Part shown: positions 1-8,418 of the stretch, one piece after another | How the letters are laid out: each line of letters opens with the position of its first letter | Numbering within the stretch: the first letter of the stretch is position 1 | Assembly: GCA_902779575.1 (NCBI GenBank) | Contig: CACZBW010000004.1 | Location: 278,166 to 342,165, forward strand | Source: an uncultured Lachnospiraceae bacterium | Lineage (GTDB): Bacteria; Bacillota; Clostridia; Lachnospirales; Lachnospiraceae | DNA: 64,000 bases | Reading direction: 5' to 3' | Translations under genes and position numbers: made by a program | Notes under the pieces: model-generated | The model's input: only the letters and a program-made list of their open reading frames with translations | Told to the model about the DNA's origin: nothing | The model's database searches: none

Positions 1-1
1 G

Positions 2-127
2 GTGGACGAACAGGGAAGCGGTCCTTATCTCATCAATGAAGCCGGCGAGAAGTTTGTAAGAGCGGAGGAGCCCTGCGGGAAAGCGCCGGGAGAAGAAAAA
101 GCGGCAGATCAGACTTTGCCGGGCTGA
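2..127 (+). CDS. C-terminal fragment of an unidentified protein
   Basis: The window opens inside a reading frame that closes at TGA 125-127, so only the last 41 residues are visible. They include a short hydrophobic stretch (GPYLINEAGEKFVRAEE) and end in a charged, Ala/Lys/Glu-rich tail. No family can be assigned from this piece. It runs in the same direction as the ATP-grasp gene that follows about 165 bp later. Confidence 0.6.
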   Translation: MDEQGSGPYLINEAGEKFVRAEEPCGKAPGEEKAADQTLPG

Positions 128-214
128 TTCCTGCGACTGTGCTGCGGGAAGGAACATGCAGGAGCGATTCTGTGCAAAAGTGAGCCCGGACCTGCGGCGG
201 GTTAAGACTTCCGG

Positions 215-265
215 CGGATGCCGGCGAAGTCCCTGAAAAATGATTTTTTCGGGAATGGGCATCCG
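215..265 (+). terminator. Long nested hairpin before the ATP-grasp gene
   Basis: Outer arms CGGATGCC (215-222) and GGCATCCG (258-265) enclose inner arms TCCCTGAAAAA (230-240) and TTTTTTCGGGA (244-254). The inner hairpin ends in six Ts, like an intrinsic terminator. It lies 27 bp before the chosen start at 293. It probably ends the upstream transcript, but it could also act as a leader structure. Confidence 0.5.
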
Positions 266-292
266 GCCTTCCGGAGAAAGGGGTTGAAGGGT

Positions 293-1471
293 ATGAAAAA
301 ACTGATGATTATGGGAGCGGGCATCTATCAGGTCCCGCTGATTCTGGCCGCGAAAGAGATGGGCATTCATACGATCGCCGTCTCCATCCCGGGCAATTAT
401 CCGGGATTTGCCTACGCGGATGAGATTCTCCACATCAATACCGTTGACTCCCAGGCAGTGCTGAGGGCGGCCCGGGAGAAGCAGATCGACGGGATCTGCA
501 CGGCGGGAACGGACGTCGCCGTAGTGACGATCGGAAAGGTCAATGACGCCCTGGGACTGTCCGGGATCTCTTACGAGGCCGCGCGCATCGCGACGGACAA
601 GGTTCTGATGAAGCAGTGCTACGAGGAAAACGGGATCCGGACCGCGCGCTACCGCAAGGTCTATTTCAATGAGGACGTCAATGAGAAGATAAAGGGGCTG
701 GAGTACCCGCTGATTTTCAAGATCGTGGATTCCTCCGGAAGCCGGGGAATCATGCGCATCGACAGTCCCTCCCAGATCCCGCAGGCGATTCTGAACGCCC
801 AGGCTTTCACACGCAAGGACTATTATATCGTCGAGGAATTTATCGTCGGCAGGGAGTTTGGGGCCCAGGCCTTTGTTATGGACGGGAAAGTTCAGTTTAT
901 CCTGCCGCACGGCGATTACATTTTCCATGGAAGCACAGGAGTGCCGGCGGGACATTTCGCACCCTACGAGCTCAGCGAGGAGGCGGAGGAGGACTGCAGA
1001 ATTACCTGCGAGAAGGCGATTCATGCCATGAAGCTGGATAACTGCGCCGTGAACGCGGACTTTATCATGCGGGACGGAAAAACCTATGTACTGGAACTGG
1101 GCGGACGAAGCGGCGCGACCTGCCTCGCGGAGCTGGTTTCCATTTACTATGGCTACGATTATTATAAAAAAATCATTCAGGTCGCTCTCGGCGAGAAACC
1201 TGATTTCCCGACGAGCAGAGCGGTTCCGAACGCCAGTAAGCTACTCATGAGCGACAGGGACGGCGTGATCAGCTGTATCGCCAACCGCAATCCCCGGAAT
1301 GATTCCAATATCTATGAGGTGAAGTTTGACTACACGGTTGGAGACACGGTAAAAAAATTCCATGTGGGACCGAACCGGATCGGCCATGTGATCACGAAGG
1401 GCCGTACACTGGCGGAAGCAACAGCGGCGCTGGACAGGGCTCTTAAGAAAATTGAGATCGAGGTGGACTGA
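293..1471 (+). CDS. ATP-grasp domain ligase
   Basis: This 392-residue protein has a pre-ATP-grasp Rossmann-like start (KKLMIMGAGIYQVPLI) followed by an ATP-grasp fold. The fold shows the ATP-binding lysine region FKIVDSSGSRGI, the EEFIVGREFG strand-loop, and the Mg-binding end VLELGGRSGATCLAE. Family members join a carboxylate to an amine or thiol through an acylphosphate; the substrate here cannot be read. The ATG at 293 follows GAAAGGGG and is preferred over an upstream ATG at 218, which would put the strong hairpin at 215-265 inside the gene. It is followed directly by a CapK/PaaK-like adenylating enzyme, so the two probably act in one pathway making a small amide, a cell-envelope modification or a secondary metabolite (inference). 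Confidence 0.8.
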   Translation: MKKLMIMGAGIYQVPLILAAKEMGIHTIAVSIPGNYPGFAYADEILHINTVDSQAVLRAAREKQIDGICTAGTDVAVVTIGKVNDALGLSGISYEAARIATDKVLMKQCYEENGIRTARYRKVYFNEDVNEKIKGLEYPLIFKIVDSSGSRGIMRIDSPSQIPQAILNAQAFTRKDYYIVEEFIVGREFGAQAFVMDGKVQFILPHGDYIFHGSTGVPAGHFAPYELSEEAEEDCRITCEKAIHAMKLDNCAVNADFIMRDGKTYVLELGGRSGATCLAELVSIYYGYDYYKKIIQVALGEKPDFPTSRAVPNASKLLMSDRDGVISCIANRNPRNDSNIYEVKFDYTVGDTVKKFHVGPNRIGHVITKGRTLAEATAALDRALKKIEIEVD

Positions 1472-1520
1472 GCGCTTCCGGCCGGATTTACAGAAGAAGT
1501 TGCAGGAGGATTCTTGCAGT

Positions 1521-2807
1521 ATGTTTGAAAATGTTCAGAAGAAACTGATGAATTTCTATATTCTTGCGGATCTGGGGAAAATGTCCCACCGGATTCCGAA
1601 GAATTTCTCGCACGTCATGCAGCTGCAGAATGAGCGGGTGCAGAAACTGGCGAAAAAAGCTTATGAGATTCCCTTCTACAGGGAGCGTTTTGACAGGGCG
1701 GGCGTAAAGCCGGAAGAGATCCGGACGGGAGACGACCTGACGAAGCTTCCGGTTCTGACCAAGGATGAACTCAGGGAATGGATGGGGAGCCTGAAGGACC
1801 AGCCCCGCTATAAGGACTGGATCTGCGACACGACTTCCGGGTCAACCGGAAAGCCGGTTTCGATTCTTTTCTCCCCGAAGGAAAAGGCTTATATGAAAGC
1901 CAACTGGTTCCGCGTGATGCTCTGCTGCGGCTACAACCCGGTGACCGGTAAGATGATGAGCCGGATCAATATGCACGATGTCAATCCCGGCGGCCGGGAT
2001 ACCTTCCTGCAGAAATTCGGGATTCTGCGCCATGAATATGTCAATCAGTACGCGCCGGAGGAGGAAGTGATCGACGCAATCAACGAAAACCGGCCGGACT
2101 GGCTGTATATGAATAAAACCGAGATGATGCGCCTGGTCCTCTACGCGAAGCGGACCGGAAAGAAGATCTGGCATCCGCGCTTTTATGATCCTATTTCCGA
2201 GAAGATCACCGAAAATGACAGGGCGCTCTTTATCGAAGAGCTGGGCCCCGGCATTATCGATTCCTACGGGTCCGCGGAGACGGGCGCCTGCATGCTCCGT
2301 CTGCCGGACAAGAATTACTATGCGGTCCACAACGATTCCTTCGTCGTGAACGTGGTGGATGAGAACGGGCAGCTTGCCCGGCAGGGACGCGTGATCATCA
2401 CGCCCCTCTATAAGACGGATCTTCCTCTGATCAACTATGAGGTCGGCGACAGGGCGGAGATGCGGACGAGCCAGGGCGTACATTTTATCACGAGCATGGA
2501 CGGCAGACTGAACGATTACTTCCGCTATGAGGATGGGAGAGTAACCAGCTTCTTTGAGGTTACGCCCGTGATCGCCCACTGCCAGGATATCCTGCAGATC
2601 CGTTTCATCGAGAAAAGCTACGACCTGATCCATGTGCAGATCGTGCGCGACGGGAAGGCGAAGATGAGCAGGGAAGAGCTTGAGGAATACCTCAGCAGCA
2701 GTCTGAACAGAATCTTCAAAAAACCCTTCCGCTTTGAGTTCGAATGGATGGATGTCATTCCGCCGGACGCGAACGGAAAGCTCAGGATGATCGTCTGCGA
2801 AGTCTGA
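1521..2807 (+). CDS. CapK/PaaK-like AMP-forming ligase
   Basis: This 428-residue member of the phenylacetate-CoA ligase/CapK branch of adenylating enzymes carries the phosphate-binding loop TTSGSTGKP near residues 104-112 and the adenine-side motif IDSYGSAETG near 246-255. Such enzymes activate a carboxylic acid as an acyl-AMP and often pass it to CoA. The true acid is unknown. The ATG at 1521 sits 11 bp after AGGAGGA; a start at 1452 in the same frame overlaps the ATP-grasp gene and has no ribosome site. The near-contact with the ATP-grasp gene supports one transcript. A capsule-type or natural-product role is possible, but no glycosyltransferases or carrier proteins are in view. Confidence 0.8.
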   Translation: MFENVQKKLMNFYILADLGKMSHRIPKNFSHVMQLQNERVQKLAKKAYEIPFYRERFDRAGVKPEEIRTGDDLTKLPVLTKDELREWMGSLKDQPRYKDWICDTTSGSTGKPVSILFSPKEKAYMKANWFRVMLCCGYNPVTGKMMSRINMHDVNPGGRDTFLQKFGILRHEYVNQYAPEEEVIDAINENRPDWLYMNKTEMMRLVLYAKRTGKKIWHPRFYDPISEKITENDRALFIEELGPGIIDSYGSAETGACMLRLPDKNYYAVHNDSFVVNVVDENGQLARQGRVIITPLYKTDLPLINYEVGDRAEMRTSQGVHFITSMDGRLNDYFRYEDGRVTSFFEVTPVIAHCQDILQIRFIEKSYDLIHVQIVRDGKAKMSREELEEYLSSSLNRIFKKPFRFEFEWMDVIPPDANGKLRMIVCEV

Positions 2808-2868
2808 TGAAGGCGGAGCAGGCCCCTTCACAGTACATGAGTCTGCCGCATCCGTTTTCTGCCTGAAG

Positions 2869-2960
2869 CTTTGAGCGCATTGTGCGCTCAAAGATTGTAT
2901 AGGGGAACGCTGTTTCCAGTCTGTCAAAAGTTGTTATTCAGAATAAAACAGCGTTTCCCT
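2869..2960 (-). repeat. Dispersed 92-bp double-hairpin repeat, copy 1
   Basis: Reverse-complemented, this block aligns without gaps to 46199-46290 at about 79 of 92 positions by eye. It holds two inverted repeats. One is compact (TTTGAGCGC, 3-5 bp loop, GCGCTCAAA). The other has longer arms based on GGGAAACGCTG and CAGCGTTTCC around a loop of about 30 bp. It separates the ligase gene from pyrH. The shape is that of a REP/MITE-like non-coding repeat; no coding capacity is seen. Confidence 0.8.
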
Positions 2961-2974
2961 ATTTTAAATAAGCG

Positions 2975-3003
2975 TGGAATTGTTCCGGGATCTGTGCTAT
3001 GAT
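2975..3003 (+). promoter_or_regulatory. Probable pyrH-frr promoter
   Basis: TGGAAT, a 17-bp spacer, then TATGAT preceded by TGC (an extended -10). It lies just before pyrH and after the dispersed repeat, giving a short leader of about 50 nt. Confidence 0.5.
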
Positions 3004-3058
3004 GAATAGCAGATTTTGTGACAAAGTTCTGAACTTTAAGGAAGGCGGTAGGTCTGAT

Positions 3059-3754
3059 ATGAAGCGTGTTCTGCTGAAACTGAGCGGGGAAGCTCTTGCG
3101 GGTGAGAAGAAGACCGGATTTGACGAAGCGACGGTATCCGGTATCGCCGGACAGGTGAAAGCCCTGACGGAGAAGGGAATCCAGATCGCTGTGGTCACCG
3201 GCGGAGGCAATTTCTGGCGGGGCAGGTCCAGTGAGAATATGGACCGCACCAAAGCGGACCAGATCGGTATGCTTGCGACGGTCATGAACTGCATCTATGT
3301 GTCGGAGATTTTCCGTTCACAGGGACTGCGCACGCATGTCATGACGCCTTTCCTGTGCGGAAGCTTTACAGAACTTTTCTCCAAGGACGCCGCGCTCGCG
3401 GCGCTTGAGAAGGGAGAGATCGTTTTCTTCGCGGGAGGAACGGGACATCCCTACTTTTCGACGGATACCGCCACTCTTCTGAGGGCGATCGAGATCGAAG
3501 CGGACGAGATCCTGCTTGCCAAGTCCATCGACGGCGTATATGACGACGACCCGAAGGATAATCCGGACGCCAGGAAGTTTGATACGATCACGATCGACGA
3601 GGTGATCGCGAAAAATCTGAAGGTTGTGGATATGACCGCTTCCATCCTTGCCAGGGAAAACCGCATGCCCATGTTCGTCTTCGGACTGAACGAGGAGAAC
3701 AGCATTCTGAGGGCCGCGGAAGGAGCGATCGACGGGACGAAGGTTACTGTCTGA
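3059..3754 (+). CDS. pyrH: UMP kinase
   Basis: This 231-residue amino-acid-kinase fold protein phosphorylates UMP to UDP with ATP in pyrimidine nucleotide synthesis. Visible marks are the N-terminal KRVLLKLSGEAL, the glycine loop VVTGGGNFWRG, the UMP-side segment GTGHPYFSTDTAT, and KSIDGVYDDDPK near the C-terminus. Length matches the bacterial family. The ATG at 3059 follows GGAAGGCGG and begins with the conserved MKRVLLKLSG; an ATG at 2999 lies within the likely -10 region. The neighbour frr, 24 bp downstream, is the usual partner in Firmicutes. Confidence 0.97.
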   Translation: MKRVLLKLSGEALAGEKKTGFDEATVSGIAGQVKALTEKGIQIAVVTGGGNFWRGRSSENMDRTKADQIGMLATVMNCIYVSEIFRSQGLRTHVMTPFLCGSFTELFSKDAALAALEKGEIVFFAGGTGHPYFSTDTATLLRAIEIEADEILLAKSIDGVYDDDPKDNPDARKFDTITIDEVIAKNLKVVDMTASILARENRMPMFVFGLNEENSILRAAEGAIDGTKVTV

Positions 3755-3778
3755 GAAATCAGTGAAGGGAGAAGAATT

Positions 3779-4327
3779 ATGGATGCTAGACTGACACCTT
3801 ATGTGGAGAAGATGGGAAAGACACTGGTCAGCCTTTCCGAGGATTTCAAGACGATCCGGGCGGGCAGGGCGAATCCGGCGGTGCTGAATAAGGTACGCGT
3901 GGAATATTACGGATCTCAGGTTCCGATTTCCCAGGTAGGAAACATTACAGTCCCGGAGGCGCGTATCCTGCAGATCGCCCCGTGGGAACCGAACATGGTG
4001 AAGGCTGTGATCAAGGCCATCAATATGTCCGATATCGGCATTAACCCGAGCACGGACGGCAAAGTGATCCGCCTTGTTTTCCCGGAGCTTACGGAAGAGC
4101 GCAGAAAAGATCTGAGCAAGGACGTCCGCAAGAAGGGCGAGGAGGCGAAGGTTGCGATCCGCAATATCCGCCGCGACGCCGACAAGCAGTTCAAAAAGCT
4201 GAAGGATGAGATCTCCGAGGACGTGGTTGCGGATCTTCAGGATGATCTGCAGAAAGAGACGGATAAGAAGATCAAGGAGATCGACAAGGCTGTCGAGGAG
4301 AAGACGAAAGAGATTCTTACTGTCTGA
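3779..4327 (+). CDS. frr: Ribosome recycling factor
   Basis: This 182-residue protein splits post-termination ribosomes together with EF-G. The family signature is clear: FKTIRAGRANPAVLNKVRVE near the N-terminus, and the helical C-terminal half with LTEERRKDLSKDVRKKGEEA and IRNIRRDADKQFKKLK. Length is typical (about 185). It follows pyrH after 24 bp with its own ribosome site GAAGGGAG and is almost certainly cotranscribed with it. Confidence 0.97.
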   Translation: MDARLTPYVEKMGKTLVSLSEDFKTIRAGRANPAVLNKVRVEYYGSQVPISQVGNITVPEARILQIAPWEPNMVKAVIKAINMSDIGINPSTDGKVIRLVFPELTEERRKDLSKDVRKKGEEAKVAIRNIRRDADKQFKKLKDEISEDVVADLQDDLQKETDKKIKEIDKAVEEKTKEILTV

Positions 4328-4354
4328 TTTGTGAGGAAAAGATTGCTATATCAT

Positions 4355-4394
4355 GGGGCTGTCAGATCGATGAGGAATTCGGGGTGACAGCCCC
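4355..4394 (+). terminator. Hairpin between frr and uppS
   Basis: Perfect 10-bp arms GGGGCTGTCA (4355-4364) and TGACAGCCCC (4385-4394) surround a 20-bp loop. The following bases (GTTCTG) are a poor T-run, so this looks like an attenuator or a processing stem rather than a full stop. Confidence 0.5.
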
Positions 4395-4477
4395 GTTCTG
4401 TACGGGGAGGACGACATGCGGGAAGCGGGAGAACGGCCTGCGCCGCGTGCATTTTTCAGAGAACGGAGAGAATGATT

Positions 4478-5212
4478 ATGGAGATTCCGCGCCATGTAGC
4501 GATTATTCTGGATGGAAACGGACGGTGGGCCAGGTCCAGAGGCATGCCCCGCAACTACGGGCACGTCCGCGGGGCGGCAAATGTGGAGAATATCTGCCGG
4601 GCGGCAGACGAACTCGGCATCCGCTATCTGACGGTTTACCTGTTTTCGACCGAAAACTGGAAGCGCAGCCAGGATGAAGTAAAAGCCCTGATGACCCTGT
4701 TTCACAGCTATACGAGAACGGCGATCCGGCAGGCAAGAGAGAACAATATGCGCTGCCGCGTGCTCGGAGACCCTTCCGCCCTGGATGCGACGCTGCAGAA
4801 GAATCTGTCCGAGCTGGTGGAAAGCTCAAAGGAGAATACGGGACTGAATTTCCAGCTGGCCATCAATTACGGAAGCCGCGATGAGATCGTCCGCGCGGTC
4901 CGCCGCCTCGCGGAGGACTACAAAGGCGGCTCGATCGGGAGCAGCGGGGAGATTACAGAGGAAAAACTGGCCTCCTATCTGGATACCGCGGATATTCCGG
5001 ATCCGGATCTGCTGATCCGTACCAGCGGAGAGATGCGCCTGAGCAATTACCTGATGTGGCAGCTGGCCTACGCGGAACTGTATTTTACGGATGTTCCCTG
5101 GCCGGCCTTCTCCAAAAAGGAGCTGGAAAAAGCCATCGAAGTCTATAACGGCAGGACGCGCCGCTTCGGAGGCCTGAAGCCCGGCGAAGAGGATCCTGCG
5201 GGAAAGGGATAA
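4478..5212 (+). CDS. uppS: Isoprenyl (undecaprenyl) diphosphate synthase
   Basis: This 244-residue cis-prenyltransferase builds C55 undecaprenyl diphosphate from FPP and IPP, the lipid carrier for peptidoglycan. It shows the diagnostic block HVAIILDGNGRWARSRG with the catalytic Asp, then VYLFSTENWKR, FQLAINYGSRDEI and DLLIRTSGEMRLSNY. The ATG at 4478 is chosen over 4472 because GGAGAG lies 7 bp before it. cdsA follows after about 36 bp in the standard envelope-lipid gene order. Confidence 0.96.
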   Translation: MEIPRHVAIILDGNGRWARSRGMPRNYGHVRGAANVENICRAADELGIRYLTVYLFSTENWKRSQDEVKALMTLFHSYTRTAIRQARENNMRCRVLGDPSALDATLQKNLSELVESSKENTGLNFQLAINYGSRDEIVRAVRRLAEDYKGGSIGSSGEITEEKLASYLDTADIPDPDLLIRTSGEMRLSNYLMWQLAYAELYFTDVPWPAFSKKELEKAIEVYNGRTRRFGGLKPGEEDPAGKG

Positions 5213-5248
5213 TAAGCGGGGACAAGCCTCGCGGAAGGAGACAGACTT

Positions 5249-6058
5249 ATGTTTTGGACCCGTCTGGTCAGCGGGATTGTCCTGCTGGCTGTCGCTATCG
5301 TAACGATTGTTCTGAACGGCCCTCTTCTTTTTGCCGTTCTGCTGTTCATTTCGCTGGTCGGGATGTTTGAGCTCTACCGCGCGACGGGGATACAGAAAAA
5401 CGGCGTCAATCTTCTGACGGCGGTGTCTTTCGCGGCCGCGGCCGCCTTCTATATCATGGTTTTCCTGGGACTGAAGGACCTGTATCTGCCCGTACTGATC
5501 GCGGGACTGATCGCGGATTTGTTTGTCTATGTATTCACCTATCCCCGCTATCACGCGGACGAAGTGATGACTGCCTTTTTCGGGATTGCCTATGTGGCGG
5601 TCTGCTTAAGCTCGATCTTCCAGATCCGCAATCTCCCGGGCGGAGAATTCACGGTATGGCTCGTATTTCTCTGCTCCTGGGGAAGCGATACCTTTGCGTA
5701 CTGCGCCGGAAGACTCTTCGGCAGGCATAAGATGGCTCCGGAGCTGAGTCCGAAGAAGACCGTGGAGGGAGCGGTCGGCGGCGTGCTGGGATCCGCGGCC
5801 GCCGGCATGATCTACGCGGCGTGCATGATTCATTTTATGCATGCGGAAAATGTCCGGATCCCGGTCTACGGACTGATCTGCGTCTGCGGCGCCCTGATTT
5901 CCATGGTCGGAGACCTTGCGGCATCCGCCATCAAGCGGAATCATGATATCAAGGACTACGGCCGCCTGATTCCCGGGCACGGGGGAATCCTGGACCGCTT
6001 TGATTCCGTGATCGCCGCGGCGCCCGGCATCCTTCTGCTGGCGCTGATTTTCGGATGA
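5249..6058 (+). CDS. cdsA: Phosphatidate cytidylyltransferase (CDP-DAG synthase)
   Basis: This 269-residue polytopic membrane protein has about eight hydrophobic segments and ends with the family signature SAIKRNHDIKDYGRLIPGHG continuing to GILDRFDS. It makes CDP-diacylglycerol from phosphatidate and CTP, feeding phospholipid synthesis. The middle motif WGSDTFAYCAGRLFGRHK is also typical. The ATG at 5249 follows AAGGAGACAG. It lies between uppS and dxr as in many Clostridia. Confidence 0.95.
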   Translation: MFWTRLVSGIVLLAVAIVTIVLNGPLLFAVLLFISLVGMFELYRATGIQKNGVNLLTAVSFAAAAAFYIMVFLGLKDLYLPVLIAGLIADLFVYVFTYPRYHADEVMTAFFGIAYVAVCLSSIFQIRNLPGGEFTVWLVFLCSWGSDTFAYCAGRLFGRHKMAPELSPKKTVEGAVGGVLGSAAAGMIYAACMIHFMHAENVRIPVYGLICVCGALISMVGDLAASAIKRNHDIKDYGRLIPGHGGILDRFDSVIAAAPGILLLALIFG

Positions 6059-6134
6059 AAGCGGGAAATGCTGATACATGGTTGAGAGTAAGCGAATGAA
6101 ACAGTGCCTCTTAAAAAGACACGATGAGGATGTT

Positions 6135-7292
6135 ATGAAAAAAATAGCTATTCTGGGAAGTACCGGTTCAATCGGAACGCAGACCCTGGAAGTGGTCAGG
6201 CGCAATCCGGACCTGAAGGTGACCGCCCTTGCCGCCGGCCGCAATATCCGCCGGCTGGAGGAACAGATCCGGGAGTTCTCGCCGGAATATGTCGCCGTAT
6301 GGGAAGAAAAGGATGCCCTGAGCCTGCGGGAGCTGGTGAAGGATACGGGGATCCGTATCGGCTATGGCATGGACGGACTGATCGAGGCTGCCGCCTATAA
6401 GGATGCGCAGATCACAGTGACGGCGATCGTCGGCATGATCGGGATCCGCCCGACCATCGAGGCGATTAAGGCCGGTAAGGATATCGCCCTGGCCAACAAG
6501 GAGACCCTGGTTACGGCGGGACATATTATCATGCCTCTTGCCAGAAAATGCGGCGTGAAGATCCTGCCGGTTGATTCGGAACATTCCGCGATCTTCCAGT
6601 CCCTGAACGGGGAGGAGGGCAGCAGAATCGAGAAGATTCTTCTCACCTGCTCCGGAGGCCCCTTCCGCGGTTACACGAAGCAGCAGCTTTCCAAAGTAAC
6701 CGTAGAGGACGCGCTGCGCCATCCCAACTGGAATATGGGCCGCAAGATCACTGTGGACTCTGCTTCCCTGGTAAATAAAGGTCTGGAGGTGATGGAAGCC
6801 GGATGGCTCTTCGGCGTTCCGGGCGACCGGATTGAAGTGGTCGTCCAGCCCCAGAGCATTATCCATTCTGCCGTGCAGTTTACGGACGGAGCCGTGATCG
6901 CGCAGCTGGGGACGCCCGATATGCGCCTGCCGATCCAGTACGCTCTCTTTTATCCGCAGCGCAGGGAAATGGATACGGAGCGGCTTAACCTGTTTCAAAT
7001 CGGCAGCCTGACATTTGAAAAGCCGGATACGGATACCTTCCGCGGACTGACCCTCGCAAGGCGGGCCATGGCGGAGGGGGGCACGATGCCGACAGTCTTC
7101 AACGCGGCCAATGAGATTGCCGTGGCGCATTTCCTTGCCCGCCGGATCGGCTTCCTGGATATTTACCGCCTGATCGAAGAATGCATGGACAGTCACCGGG
7201 TGACGGCGGATCCCGATGTGGACCAGATTCTGGACGCGGAAAAAGAAGCCGGTGAAAAGATTGCTTCCATGGAGGAAAAAAATCAGATTTGA
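6135..7292 (+). CDS. dxr: 1-deoxy-D-xylulose-5-phosphate reductoisomerase
   Basis: This 385-residue enzyme is the first committed step of the MEP isoprenoid pathway; it makes MEP from DXP with NADPH. Features include the nucleotide loop ILGSTGSIGTQTLEV at the start, LANKETLVTAG, the metal/substrate segment PVDSEHSAIFQSLNGE, and GGPFRGYTKQQL. The ATG at 6135 gives the conserved KKIAILGSTGSIG start and has GAGGA 5 bp upstream; the in-frame ATG at 6078 adds 19 atypical residues. The stop overlaps the rseP start by a few bases. Confidence 0.96.
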   Translation: MKKIAILGSTGSIGTQTLEVVRRNPDLKVTALAAGRNIRRLEEQIREFSPEYVAVWEEKDALSLRELVKDTGIRIGYGMDGLIEAAAYKDAQITVTAIVGMIGIRPTIEAIKAGKDIALANKETLVTAGHIIMPLARKCGVKILPVDSEHSAIFQSLNGEEGSRIEKILLTCSGGPFRGYTKQQLSKVTVEDALRHPNWNMGRKITVDSASLVNKGLEVMEAGWLFGVPGDRIEVVVQPQSIIHSAVQFTDGAVIAQLGTPDMRLPIQYALFYPQRREMDTERLNLFQIGSLTFEKPDTDTFRGLTLARRAMAEGGTMPTVFNAANEIAVAHFLARRIGFLDIYRLIEECMDSHRVTADPDVDQILDAEKEAGEKIASMEEKNQI

Positions 7293-8338
7293 GAATTATT
7301 ATTGCACTTCTAATATTCAGCGGAATTATATTATTTCATGAATTCGGGCATTTTCTGCTGGCGAGACTGAATGGCGTGTTTGTAATTGAGTTCTCTCTCG
7401 GGATGGGGCCGAGGCTTCTGAGCCATGTAAGCCGGAAAAGCGGGACAAGATATTCCCTGAAAATTCTGCCTTTCGGAGGTTCCTGCGCCATGCGGGGAGA
7501 GGATGACGGGGATATGTCGGAAGGGGCCTTCGGCAGGGCGAAGGTCTGGCAGCGGCTGCTGATCGTGGCGGCGGGGCCTTTCTTCAATTTTCTGCTTGCC
7601 TTCCTGGGCGCGGTGATTATCGTGACCGGCGCGGGATATGACGCCCCGTATGCGGAGTATCTGTCGGAAGGATATCCGGCGCAGGAAGCCGGGATGGAGC
7701 GGGGAGACCTGATCACTTCCGTCGGAGGGGAGAAGATCACCGTCTACAGGGACTTCTCCGGTTATATTTCTCTGCACCAGAAGGATTTTGCCGCCGGGAA
7801 ACCGGTGACGGTCAGCTGGATCCACGACGGAGAATCAAAGAGCGCAGAACTGACAGCCCGGCAGAGTGAGAGCGGAAGATATATCCTGGGTATTACCGGC
7901 GGAGTCCGGATCCCGGCGAAAAATCCTGCTCAGGTGCTGAGATACAGTCTTTATGAGGTGAAATACTGGATCAGTACGACCCTGAACAGTCTCAGGCTTC
8001 TGCTTACGGGACGCATCTCCGTTCAGAACGTATCAGGCCCGGTGGGCGTGGTGCAGATGATCGGCGATACCTATGAGGAGACGAAGAGCGAGGGAGGCTT
8101 CTACCTCTTCCTGAATATGATCAATCTTGTGATCCTGCTCTCCGCCAATCTGGGCGTCATGAACCTGCTTCCCTTCCCGGCCCTTGACGGGGGAAGGATC
8201 GTCCTACTTCTGCTGGAAGCGGTGCGGGGAAAGAAGCTTGGGGAAAATATCGAGGGATATATCAACCTGGCCGGCTTTGCCGTGCTGATGGTCCTGATGG
8301 TCCTGATTCTGATCAACGACACGCGGAAAATTCTGTGA
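7289..8338 (+). CDS. rseP: Site-2 protease RseP/RasP family (M50)
   Basis: This 349-residue intramembrane zinc protease cleaves membrane-bound regulatory proteins. The zinc motif HEFGH is at residues 17-21 in the first membrane helix. A PDZ-like domain with YPAQEAGMERGDLITSVGG spans about 115-200. The C-terminal metal/helix motif NLLPFPALDGGR is near 291-302. The start appears to be TTG at 7289, translationally coupled to dxr by overlap with its stop, with GGAGG 13 bp upstream. The next gene is not ispG, which often follows in Clostridia. Confidence 0.94.
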   Translation: MRIIIALLIFSGIILFHEFGHFLLARLNGVFVIEFSLGMGPRLLSHVSRKSGTRYSLKILPFGGSCAMRGEDDGDMSEGAFGRAKVWQRLLIVAAGPFFNFLLAFLGAVIIVTGAGYDAPYAEYLSEGYPAQEAGMERGDLITSVGGEKITVYRDFSGYISLHQKDFAAGKPVTVSWIHDGESKSAELTARQSESGRYILGITGGVRIPAKNPAQVLRYSLYEVKYWISTTLNSLRLLLTGRISVQNVSGPVGVVQMIGDTYEETKSEGGFYLFLNMINLVILLSANLGVMNLLPFPALDGGRIVLLLLEAVRGKKLGENIEGYINLAGFAVLMVLMVLILINDTRKIL

Positions 8339-8418
8339 CAGGCCGCTGCGGTTTACGGCCTGCGCGGAGGGGCCAAAGCGCAGCGATCTGCCGTTTCAGC
8401 GGCTGAAATGAGGTTTTT

